From assembly GCF_037176765.1 (NCBI RefSeq), contig NC_090026.1:132058752-132122751 (forward strand): a DNA stretch of 64,000 nucleotides. Reading direction: 5' to 3'. This stretch comes from Anolis sagrei. Taxonomy: Eukaryota; Chordata; Lepidosauria; Squamata; Anolidae. This document shows, piece by piece, positions 32,596-42,355 of the stretch (position 1 is its first letter; each line of letters opens with the position of its first letter). The notes under the pieces were generated by a model. That model searched no databases and had not been told where the DNA came from. It saw only the letters and a list, made by a program, of their open reading frames with translations. Made by a program: the position numbers and the translations under genes.

Positions 32596-35500
32596 CTGTT
32601 CAAGAAGATCAAAGAAACCGTAAATGCAGAATAGCCGAGATTTTGAAGAGATGCTCGCTTCCCCATGCCCTAATTCTGTCTGTTGCCACATTACAAACTC
32701 TTATGCCAGTATTGGTGCCAGTGCTGGTCAAAAGCCCTGGGCTAGTGACATGGATTTATGGCTACCAAAGAAGAACAAGAGCTGTGGACACCCACTGTGA
32801 GTTAAATTGGACATTATCACACGAGATTGTCAAAATACAATTATGGCCAGATAAAAGCAATTAAGGGGCTGACCTCATGGCATTGTGACAAGTTGCATTG
32901 TGCTTGATTCGTGATTGTATCATCTCTTTTCATTGACAGGAAGAACCTGTCGATTAATCCAATATTGTTGTTGTTGTTGAAGTGTTTGCAATTTATAATG
33001 TAGATTTCAAAGTATGTATGTATGTTTAAAATGCAGTAGCTATGTGCCAAGTGTATTCCTGTGTGGAAAGAGTTAACTGAACTATGGAGGGAGCGGCATT
33101 CCTAGAGAGGTCATAAATCAAGTGTATAGAACAAATGGATGCAGCCTCGTGCGTCATACATCATATGTCACTCTGGAATGCAAGAGGTGTGGACTAGTAC
33201 TGATAACAGTCTGTTCGAGTGTTCGCGATGTTACGATCGGATGGGAAAGAAGCAAGTTTACGATGTGCTGAGTGTTAAGTAGCTTCTAATGTATATAGCT
33301 GTAAAATAAAGTACAGGGTTAGTCAAAATGAATAGGCCAATATTATTGCCTTAAACCATCTTATTGGCCTATTCATTTTGACTAACCCTGTATTTTATAG
33401 CCTAAGGTGGCTGTAATCAATCTGTTCTAGCCTTGCTGTGTGGCCAATGCCACTGACAGTTGTGTCATTTTTCTCATGAGTTCAGAGGTGTTAAACTGTA
33501 TCCCTCTCACAGTGTAAATGCACCCTCAAATGAGCATAATGGGGTCCCTCTATTTGCAAAAGCTCAAGAGCCCCAGTCACTTTAATCTACCCCTTTGCCA
33601 GTGAGAGCGTTCGTCTTACCCCGTTGGGTTTGAAGGCGCACTTGTTGATGTCGACCGTGTCAGGATCCCCCTTGCACACCGTCTCTTTGATCTTGAGGGA
33701 GAAGCCTTGGAGCTTCGAGGAGAGGGGATCCTGTGGAGACATTAAGCCCAAGTGAGAATGCGTCCTCTGCTATGGCAGCTGACCAGGATCCAGCCTTTCT
33801 TCCCACATCATTAGGGGAAGGGGAAGAACGAGAGTGTTGCCAGAAAAATTACAGATACCTGCCTGCCATGAAACTGACAGATACCTGTCTTCCTGCCTGC
33901 CTGTCCATCCATTCATTCTAACCTATAACTTGTAGGGTGAGAACTATCACCTGTCTCGTGTATTTGTATATCTTTCATTCATGGCTAGAGCTTAAAAGTC
34001 AAGTGTTTATGTGTCTCGAATCACTAATTGTTGTAGACTAGGCATGGGCCAACTTCGGCCCTTTGTCCAAGTGTTTTGTGTTGCACAGCAAGTGGATCTT
34101 AGCCATGTCCCATTGACAAGACACACAGGCAAGAGTAGAAATGAACAGAAAAATCTTTACTCTTAATAGCAGAGATGAAAAACAAACTTTCAATGTTGCA
34201 TACAAAAACAAACCCATACAGTTATACCCTGTCAGGTGTGGTCCAAGTTTGCTGGTTGATCTACATTACCAGCTGCACATAATAATTACCATCATAAGGT
34301 TTTTCTTCAACACATACACATACTTGTTCCCGCTACAACTTACTGTAACATTTTGGACTTCAGCTCCCACAATTCCCAACAGCCTACCGGAGGGCTGAAG
34401 TTGGCCCATGCCTGCTGTAGACTGCTTTAGAATAGATACTGTAGGCTGGGCTTGCAGAACTTGGTGGCCCTGTTCTGCAGTGGCTCCAGTCCTTGGAGGG
34501 TCGTACCCAGAAGGTGTTGCTGGGGGATTCCTAATCGGCCTCACAGCCATTGTCCTGTGGGTCCCACAGGGCTTGGTATTGTCCCCCATGTTGTTTAACA
34601 TCTACATGAAGCCATTGGGTGGCTCATCAGTCGGATGCCATCTGTACACAGAGGACATCCAACTCTGTCACTCATTTCCACCAGATGCTAAGGAGGCTGT
34701 CCAAGTCCTGAACCTGTGCCTGGACGCTGTGACAGACTGGATGAGGGCAAGCAAATTGAAGTTGAATCCAGACAAAACAGAGGTCCTCCTGGTCAGTCAC
34801 AAGGCCGAACAGGTTATAGGATTGCAACCTGTGCTTAATGGGGTTACACTCCCCTTGAAGGCACAGGTTCACAGCTTGGGAGTTCTCCTGGACTCATCAC
34901 TGAGCCTGGAACCCCAGGTTTTGGCGGTGGCCAGGGGAGCTTTTGCACAATTAAAACTTGAGTGCCAGCTGTGCCCGTACTTTGGGAAGCCAGACTTGGC
35001 CATGGAGGTCCACTCTCTTGTTACATTGAGCATAGACGCGGCTGGCGGGGACGAGAGACAGGGCCTTCTCGGTGGTGGCCCCTCGCTGTGGAACGCCCTG
35101 CCCACGGACATCAGATTGGCTCCCTCATTGATGGTATTCAGGAGAAGAGTGAAGACTTGGTTATTCGAACAGGCGTTTGAATAAAAAGTGCAATGAATTT
35201 TAGGAATGGAACTACGACTGACGAGTTTGGATCATGATTCTAGTTATGAGACGCCAATTGATTGATTGTCTATGATTGTTTATTGCTTAACTTGTTTCTG
35301 TGTTAATCTGTTTTTAATTACCTGTTGATACCGCATTGAATTTTTGCATTGATTGTTCGCTTTGTTTGTGCTTGACTGTTGTAAACCGCTATGAGTCACC
35401 TTAGGGCTGAGAATGGCGGTATACAAGTGAAGTAAGTAAATAAATAAATAATAAATAAATAGACTACTGCAACGCACTCTACATGGGGTTGCCTTTGAAG

Positions 35501-38500
35501 ACTGCTTGGAAGCTTCAAATAGTCCAACAAGAGGCAGCCAGGTTAATAACTGGGGCGGCATACAGGAAGCATACAACTCCTATGTTACGCCAGCTCCACT
35601 GGCTGCCAGTTTGATACTGGGCACAATTCAAAGAGCTGGCTTTGGGCAATAAAGCCCTAAATGGCCCCGGCCCAATTTACCTGTCCGAACGCATCTACCC
35701 CTATGAACCATCATGGAGATTAAGATCCTCCAAGGAGGCCCTGCTCTCCGTCCCACCACTGTCACAGGCATGATTGGTGGGGATGAGAGAGAGGGCCTTC
35801 CTTCTCAGTGATGGCCCCCCTGGCTATGGAACTCTCTTCCGGGTGAGATCAGGTCGGCCCCCTCCCTGTCCTTCAGAAGGATGGTCAAAACTTGGCTGTG
35901 GGACCAAGCTTTCAGGACAGGACAATAAAGCAGCGATAGGAAACTTTACCAAGCCAATTAGATTCGACGCAGATGACCAAGACGGTTTTAAACAGTGTAT
36001 TTAATATCTACATGCTGTTTAATATCTACATGAAGCCGCTGGGTGAGATCATCCGGAGTTTCGGGGTGCGGTGTCATCTGTACGCAGATGATGTCCAACT
36101 CTGTCACTCCTTTCCACCTGCTACTAAGGAGGCTGTCGAGGTCCTGAACCGGTGCCTGGCCGCTGTAACGGTCTGGATGAGGGCGAACAAACTGAAATTA
36201 AATCCAGACAAGACAGAGGTACTCCTGGTCAGTCGCAAGGCCGAACAGGGTATAGGGTTACAGCCTGTGCTGGATGGGGTCGCACTCCCCTTGAAGGCGC
36301 AGGTTCGCAGCTTGGGTGTGACCCTGGATTCATCGTTGAGCCTGGACCCCCAGGTTTCAGCGGTGACCAGGGGAGCATTTGCACAGCTCAGGCTCGTGCG
36401 CCAGCTGCGCCCGTATCTCGGGAAGTCTGACTTGGCCACGGTGGTACATGCTCTGGTCACATCCCGCCTCGACTACTGCAACGCTCTCTACGTGGGGCTG
36501 CCCTTGAAGACGGCCCGGAAGCTTCAGCTGGTTCAGCGCGCGGCAGCCATGCTACTAACTGGAGCGGGATGCAGGGAGCACACAACGCCCTTGTTGTCCC
36601 AGCTCCACTGGCTGCCGATCTGCTACCGGGCCCAATTTAAGGTGCTGGTTTTGGCCTACAAAGCCCTAAACGGTTCCGGCCCAAAATACCTTTCGGACCG
36701 CATCTCGGCCTATGAGCCCACGAGGACCTTGAGATCGTCTGGGGAGGCCCTTCTCTCGATCCCGCCTGCCTCACAGGCACGTCTGGCGGGGACGAGAGAA
36801 AGGGCCTTCTCGGTGGTGGCCCCCCGGCTATGGAACGCCCTCCCTGTTCACATCAGACAGGCGCCCTCCCTTATGTCTTTCCGAAAAAGCCTTAAGACAT
36901 GGCTGTTCGAGAAGGCATTTAATTAAGTGCTATAATAATGTGGTAAAGATGACTGGAATGGAACAAGGAATATGAGATTGGTTACGATTCTACTATGAGA
37001 CGAAGCGGATTATTTAGTGTAACTTTATAATTGTTGTATTGCTAATATGCTGTTTTTGTAATTGCCTTTTTTGTAAATTGCCTTTTATATGTTGTACACC
37101 GCCGTGAGTCGCCCTAGGGCTGAGAATGGCGGTTAACAAATGCACCAAATAAATAAATACATAAATAAATATTTTAATATTGAGACAAATGTTTTTAATG
37201 TTTATGTATTCCTATAATGAATTCTTCTTCCAGCATTAAATGTTTGCCGTATATATGCTGAGTCCCCTGAGTGGGGGTGAGAAGGGTGGAATAGAAATGT
37301 TTCAGATAAATAAATACACAAACAAATATGGTCCATGGGCCGGATGCAGCCTGCAAAGGACTTCCCTGTGGCCTATGGAAGGGGCTGGGCTTCCTCTTTG
37401 CTGGTCAGCCCTTCCCATGCCCGCCTTCTTGTTTCATCAGGCAGAGAAAGAGAAAGGAGCAGTGGATTTCTTTTGTAATATTGGGCAAGTTGTGAGGGGT
37501 GCTGTAGGCTCTTTCTGATGAAGCTACAACTGACCTGCGTTCCTAAAATCAACGAGTTCCCTTCAGAGTGAGAAGGGAAGGATATAAATTTTGTAAATAA
37601 ATAAACAAACGACTGCAGCTTAAGGAGATTCCATCTGAACATTAGGAAGAACAGACTGTGAGAGCCGTTCAGCAGTGGAACTCTCTGCCCCGGAGTGTGA
37701 TGGAGGCTCCTTCTTTGGAAGCTTTTAAGCAGAGGCTGGATGGCCATCTGTCAGGGGTGTTTTGAATGCAATATTCCTGCTTCTTGGCAGAATGGGGTTG
37801 GACTGGATGGCCCAGGACAGTGGTTCTCAACCTTCCTAATACCGGGACCCCTTAATACAGTGCCTCATGTTGCGGTGACCCCCAACCATAAAATTATTTT
37901 CGTTGCTACTTCATAACTGTAATGTTATTGCTGTTATGAATCATAATGTAAATATCTGATATGCAGGATGTACTTTCATTCCCTGGATGAAATTTGGCAC
38001 AAATACCCAATACACCCAAATTTGAATACTGGTGGGGTTAGGCAGGATTGATTTTGTCATTTGGGAGTTTGTAGTTGCAGGGATTTATAGTTCATCTACA
38101 ATCAAAGAGCATTCTGAACCCCATCAACAATGGAATTGAACCAAACTTGGCACACAAAACTCCCATGACCAACAGAAAATACTGGAAGGGTTTGGTGAGC
38201 ATTGACCTTGAGTTTTGGAGTTATAGTTCACCTACTAGAGCACTGTGGACTTCAACAATGATAGCTCTGGACCAAACTTGGCACAAATACTCAATATGCC
38301 CAAATGAGAACACTGGTGGAATTTAGGGAAAATACACCTTCACATTTGGGAGCTGTAGTTGCTGGGATTTATAGTTCACATACAATCAAAGAGCATTCTG
38401 AACTCCACCAACGATGGAATTGAACAAAGCTTCCCACACAGAACCCCTATGAGCAGCAGAAAATACTGTTTTCTAATGGTCTTTGGTGACCCCTCTGACA

Positions 38501-39258
38501 ACCCCTCGCGACCCCCCCAGGGGTCCCGACCCCCAGGTTGAGAAACTCTGGCCCAGGAGGTCTCTTCCAACGCTATGATTCATAGAATCATAGAATCATA
38601 GAATCATAGAATCAAAGAGTTGGAAGAGACCTCATGGGCCATCCAGTCCAACCCCCTGCCAAGAAGCAGGAATATTGCATTCAAATCAACCCTGACAGAT
38701 GGCCATCCAGCCTCTGTTTAAAAGCTTCCAAAGAAGGAGCCTCCACCACACTCCGGGGCAGAGAGTTCCACTGCTGAATGGCTCTCACAGTCAGGAAGTT
38801 CTTCCTCATGTTCAGATGGAATCTCCTCTCTTGTAGTTTGAAGCCATTGCTCCATTGCTTCCTAGTCTCCAAGGAAGCAGAAAACAAGCTTGCTCCCTCC
38901 TCCCTGTGGCTTCCTCTCACCTATTTATACATGGCTATCATCATGTCTCCTCTCAGCCTTCTCTTCTTCAGATTCTATGATTCTATGTTTAAAGCAGAGC
39001 TGGGGAAATCCTTCCTTCCTTCTTTCCACCTTCTTTCCACCAATACAACCATCAATCCTGGCAGAGAAACAAGCTACTCACCCATTGGCGCCTTGGCTTT
39101 GCAGACTCCAGTCGGAAGAGGAACGTAGTGCGGGACTCAATGTTGTACTGCTGGACCAGAAGTGCAGAGACCTCTTTAAAGCCCAAGGGAGGGCTCTTCC
39201 GGTAGACAATGGTGGAGACCGTCCCAAAGAGCAGAAAGGAGAACCAGCATTGCACCAT
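32509..39258 (-). CDS. Gene C: cathelin-only cathelicidin-family secreted protein (3 exons)
   Basis: Exons 39082-39258, 33620-33730 and 32509-32595 join in phase 0 to 124 residues. Signal peptide MVQCWFSFLLFGTVST is followed by the cathelin domain: PPLGFKEVSALLVQQYN, LFRLESAKPRRQW, FSLKIKETVC, NKCAFKPNG and KSC...ILC with all four cysteines. The protein ends CKTK. The coding frame is intact, but the promoter lacks about 40 bp that hold the TATA box in gene B, so it may be weakly or differently expressed. Intron 2 holds a solo LTR; intron 1 holds hAT, L2, CR1 and a SPIN-like element. B is its nearest relative by flank and intron similarity. Confidence 0.8.
32975..33458 (+). mobile_element. Solo LTR (fossil) with a nested MITE
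   Basis: TGTTGAAG...CACTGACA with a perfect 5-bp duplication GTTGT (32970-32974, 33459-33463). The same family is at 43205-43595. Gene D intron 2 has the empty site (caatattgtgttgttgtgtc, near 44217), so the LTR is younger than the C/D duplication. Confidence 0.8.
33314..33390. mobile_element. 77-bp palindromic mariner-type MITE
   Basis: CAGGGTTAGTCAAAATGAAT and its exact reverse complement form the two ends, with TA on both sides (33312-33313, 33391-33392). It sits inside the solo LTR, so it is younger than that LTR. Confidence 0.88.
33620..33730 (-). CDS. Gene C exon 2
   Basis: Acceptor tgtctccacag, DPLSSKLQGFSLKIKETVC, NKCAFKPNG, donor GTAAGACG; 111 bp. Confidence 0.86.
34039..34414. mobile_element. 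hAT nonautonomous element
   Basis: Near-perfect inverted ends (aggcatgggccaacttcggc / gctgaagttggcccatgcct) and 8-bp flanks TTGTAGAC / CTGTAGAC. The interior may contain another insertion. Confidence 0.7.
34430..35458 (+). mobile_element. L2 LINE, RT fragment with 3' end
   Basis: Encodes VPQGLVLSPMLFNIYMKPLG, KLKLNPDKTEVLLVSHKAEQ and RVKTWLFEQAFE, then gagtcaccttagggctgaga and (AAAT)n. The central part is deleted. Confidence 0.92.
35459..35945 (+). mobile_element. L2 LINE, C-terminal fragment
   Basis: gactactgcaacgcactcta and ctatgttacgccagctccac match the L2 C-terminal region encoded intact at 36470-36900. The frame is broken. Confidence 0.85.
35985..37165 (+). mobile_element. L2 LINE, RT C-terminal half and 3' end
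   Basis: A 317-residue frame (35973-36926) includes the catalytic YADD box (VRCHLYADDVQLCHSFPP), TSRLDYCNALYVGLPLKTAR and TRERAFSVVAPRLWNALP, ending at the L2 3' end (gagtcgccctagggctgaga) and (AAAT)n. The best preserved L2 copy here. Confidence 0.95.
37325..37515. other. Intron 1 segment paralogous between genes B and C
   Basis: ggaaggggctgggcttcctc and cttcccatgcccgccttctt recur at 27840-28030 in gene B intron 1. They show the introns share descent. Confidence 0.75.
37622..37817 (+). mobile_element. CR1 LINE 3' end, split by a hAT element
   Basis: gaactctctgccccggagtg to ggttggactggatggcccag; it resumes at 38559 (ggtctcttccaacgc) after the hAT insertion. Confidence 0.88.
37818..38550. mobile_element. 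SPIN-like hAT nonautonomous element, complete
   Basis: Begins CAGTGGTTCTCAACC and ends GGTTGAGAAACTCTG, with a perfect 8-bp duplication GCCCAGGA (37810-37817, 38551-38558) inside a CR1. The subterminal words taaaattattttcgttgcta and cttcataactgtaatgttat are those of the SPIN hAT family known from many tetrapods. Confidence 0.85.
38580..38980 (-). mobile_element. CR1 LINE 3' end
   Basis: The minus strand encodes [20 protein letters not shown] through GHLSGLI; its tail is four octamers (atcatagaatcatagaatca). Confidence 0.9.
39082..39258 (-). CDS. Gene C exon 1
   Basis: ATG at 39258; 59 codons; ends RRQW at donor GTGAGT. Confidence 0.86.
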
Positions 39259-39521
39259 CTTTCATTTCTCTGAACTGCAGAGCCTTGTCCTACTTGCCTT
39301 TCCTTTCTTGCCAGAAGAAGAAAGTGTTATGACATCTCAGATGCAAAACCATTGCATCTGAGATGAATAGAAATCAAGTACTGGAAGGAAACTTCTCAAA
39401 GTGAATCATTACTAGACAGAAAGGAGTTTTGGGAGCATTCCAGTTTCTAAAATCTACATGGAGTTCATTTTATCCATTTTGCAGAAAGGTGGGTGAAGTT
39501 AGGGCACGTAGGAAAGATTAA

Positions 39522-39900
39522 GGGCAAACTGGACTGTTCTGAACACCCTGTCCACATCCTAGAGATATCCATGTTCTTCTTTCTGAAGGTGGGAACCAAC
39601 AGAGATACAAGAGCACTAGGAATGCCATGACCCAGCCTCTTTACTTCAGTGCGCAGAGCTTGAGGAACCACTACCTGCCTTCATTCATCTCCTGGGCCTT
39701 CCCTCTTTGTGGGCAGATACAGATCTCCTAGCATTTCCAATTGTGGACTGAGCCTGACCAAACTCAAAGGTCAATGAAAAACTAACAGTGTCCTGCTTAC
39801 TTTGGCCACATTCCCTAGTGAGAAAATTATCCCCATGAGGGTTCTCCCCCTCCTCAGCTGGACAGGCTGTAGTCACCAGGCTAACTAGATAGGCCCACTC
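39522..39900 (+). promoter_or_regulatory. Shared upstream block and flank at gene C
   Basis: gggcaaactggactgttctg, cacatcctagagatatccat and ttcttctttctgaaggtggg match the other upstream blocks. The continuation to 39900 matches the B unit. The block is inverted relative to gene C. Confidence 0.5.
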
Positions 39901-40241
39901 TCACTTCAACCCTGCCCCTTAGGACAATGCTGAGACCACTCCCCTTAAGGTGTTTATTTATTTATTTATTTACAGCATTTCTACCCCACTCTTCTCACGC
40001 CCGCAGGGGGACTCAGAGCAGCTTGTTTGTTCCATCCTGCTACTTTTAAGGTAGGCACTGCCTTCCTGTATGACTGCACATCTCCATGCATATGTCTTCC
40101 CATAAGAATTTCCCTTCTGGGAGGACTAGCAGCCTTCCTCACGAATGTTCTTCCACACCTTGGATCTACCAGTGCTGTTAATTAGACCCCAATCTACCTC
40201 TGTTGACACCTCCCATTCTGCCTAGGAAGAAGACTTCCCAG

Positions 40242-41042
40242 GCTGAGAGGAAAACCATGAAGCTCTGACCCACCCCCAAGTACCTGAGAGGCCAACCATG
40301 AAGCGCTGACCACCCCAAATACCTGAGAGGCCAACAATGAAGCTCTGACCACCCCCAAGTACCTGAGAGGCCAACCATGAAGCGCTGACCACCCCAAGTA
40401 CCTGAGAGGCCAACCATGAAGCTCTGACCACCACCAAGTACCTGAGAGGCCAACCATGAAGCTCTGACCACCACCAAGTACCTGAGAGGCCAACCATGAA
40501 GCGCTGACCACCCCAAGTACCTGAGAGAAAAACCATGAAGCTCTGACCACCACCAAGTACCTGAGAGGCCAACCATGAAGCTCTGACCACCACCAAGTAC
40601 CTGAGAGGCCAACCATGAAGCTCTGACCACCACCAAGTACCTGAGAGGCCAACCATGAAGCTCTGACCATCACCAAGTACCTGAGAGGCCAACCATGAAG
40701 CTCTGACCACCACCAAGTACCTGAGAGGCCAACCATGAAGCTCTGACCACCCCTAAGTACCTGAGAGGCCAACCATGAAGCTCTAACCACCCCCAAGTAC
40801 CCGAGAGGCCAAACATGAAGCTCTGACCACCACCAAGTACCTGAGAGGCCAACCATGAAGCTCTGACCACCACCAAGTACCTGAGAGGCCAACCATGAGG
40901 CTCTGACCACCACCAAGTACCTGAGAGGCCAACCATGAAGCTCTAACCACCCCTAAGTACCTGAGAGGCCAACCATGAAGCTCTGACCACCCCCAAGTAC
41001 CCGAGAGGCCAACCATGAAGCTCTGACCACCACCAAGTACCT
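40242..41042. repeat. 40-bp satellite, about 20 copies
   Basis: Unit ctgagaggccaaccatgaag then ctctgaccaccaccaagtac, with a few 38-39 bp variants. The period is not a multiple of three, so all minus frames stay open for long stretches (up to 240 residues of MVGLSGTWWWSELH type). These are not genes. Confidence 0.96.
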
Positions 41043-41265
41043 CCTAATATTCAGGTGGAATCTCTTTTCCTGGAGATTGAAAGCCTTGCTCTGTTGTGTC
41101 CTGGTCTCCAGAGCAGCAGGAAACAAGCTTGGCCCTTCCTCCTCAATGTAACATCCTATCCAATATTTAAACATGGCTCCTACATCTCCCTTAAACTTAC
41201 TGCTCCAAGCCAAATATCCCAAGTTCTCTCACCCACTCCTCAAAGGGACTCATGATCAATGTTCG
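41043..41265 (-). mobile_element. Old CR1 fragment
   Basis: ttcaggtggaatctcttttc and caggaaacaagcttggccct match CR1 with heavy divergence. Confidence 0.6.
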
Positions 41266-41318
41266 CTGGAATTGCATGGGAGAAACTAGAGATATCTAGA
41301 GAGGCGTATTCTCGAGGT

Positions 41319-41454
41319 CAGGCATCCTCAAACCATGGTCTTCCAGCTGTTTGGGCCTTCAACTACCAGAATTCCTGACAATTGAACAAGCTCGTTAGGG
41401 CTTTTGGAAGTTGGAGGCCCAAACAGCTGGTGGGCCACAGTTTGAGGATGCCTG
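41319..41454. mobile_element. 136-bp hAT MITE
   Basis: CAGGCATCCTCAAAC and GTTTGAGGATGCCTG ends, with 8-bp flanks CTCGAGGT / CTCTAGGT. Confidence 0.85.
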
Positions 41455-41627
41455 CTCTAGGTCCTCTAGCTTGACTCTAGGGCCAGTATCTGTGGAGGTT
41501 GGCTATAGAGTCACACTGGAGGACCTAGTGATTTCTAGAGAGGTGTATTCTCTAGGTCCTCCATCGTTTTGTCTGTTGGTTTGTTTGGTTAAAAATCTAA
41601 TACAAATGTCTGGTTGCTCCTGACACG

Positions 41628-42060
41628 ATAAATAAATAAATAAATAAATTATTATTATTATTATTATTATTATTATGTAATTGCCACTATCCATGGTGAG
41701 AGCTAGAGTGATACAGTGGTTTGAGGACTGCACCAAAAGTCTGGGGACCAGGAATTCATTCTCCACTCAGTCAGGGACTTTGGGCAAGACACACTCTTTC
41801 AGCCTCACAGGGAGGCAATGGCAAACTCCCTTCAAATAAGTGTTAACGGCTCCCATGGCTTAGAGGTTTGTGTTTGGACCAAGACACAGGGAAACTAGTC
41901 TTGGAAGCCACGCTCAGCCATGGAAGCCCAGTGGGAGATACCTGGGCAGGTCATCCTCCTTCAGCCTCAGAGGAAGGCTTTGGCAAAGCCCAGCCCTGGG
42001 AAACAATTTTGCCAAGGAAACCCCAAGATAAGGTCACCATAAGACAGAAATGAAGGCACA
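41628..42060 (+). repeat. Microsatellites and two MIR-like SINEs, D unit
   Basis: (AAAT)n and (ATT)n, then SINE copies at 41690-41830 and 41853-42060 (ttggaccaagacacagg, cctcagaggaaggctttggc). Confidence 0.6.
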
Positions 42061-42083
42061 CAACAACAGTTTTACACTATGGT

Positions 42084-42089
42084 TTTATT
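42084..42089 (-). terminator. Poly(A) signal, gene D
   Basis: AATAAA on the minus strand in the word shared with B and C. Confidence 0.7.
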
Positions 42090-42268
42090 TCCTTGTATTG
42101 ATGTATAGCATTTCATGGGAGTATCAAATGATTCAGTCATGCATTCACTGATTCTTTCCCAACTGGGAGCACCTTCTGTATCCATGGAAGGAGTTGCGAG
42201 GAGTTGTTGTAGGCTTTGGCTTCACCCAGAGGTCCAACCGCGCAAGACGTGCAGGGATGTGCCTCGTC

Positions 42269-42355
42269 TCATTTATTGTGACAAATAATCATGATCTTGG
42301 CTTTCTTGACCTCTCCATAGATATATTGATAACTTCCAAGGCAGGATTTGGTTAC
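42269..42355 (-). CDS. Gene D exon 3 (terminal)
   Basis: Acceptor ctctttttggacag, [31 protein letters not shown]. Confidence 0.83.
   Translation of the reverse strand, partial: VTKSCLGSYQYIYGEVKKAKIMIICHNK

Noticed and set aside
40194-40916. A 240-residue repetitive frame (GLSGTWWWSELH type)
   Set aside because: It follows from a 40-bp satellite open in all three minus frames; no start context or unique part.
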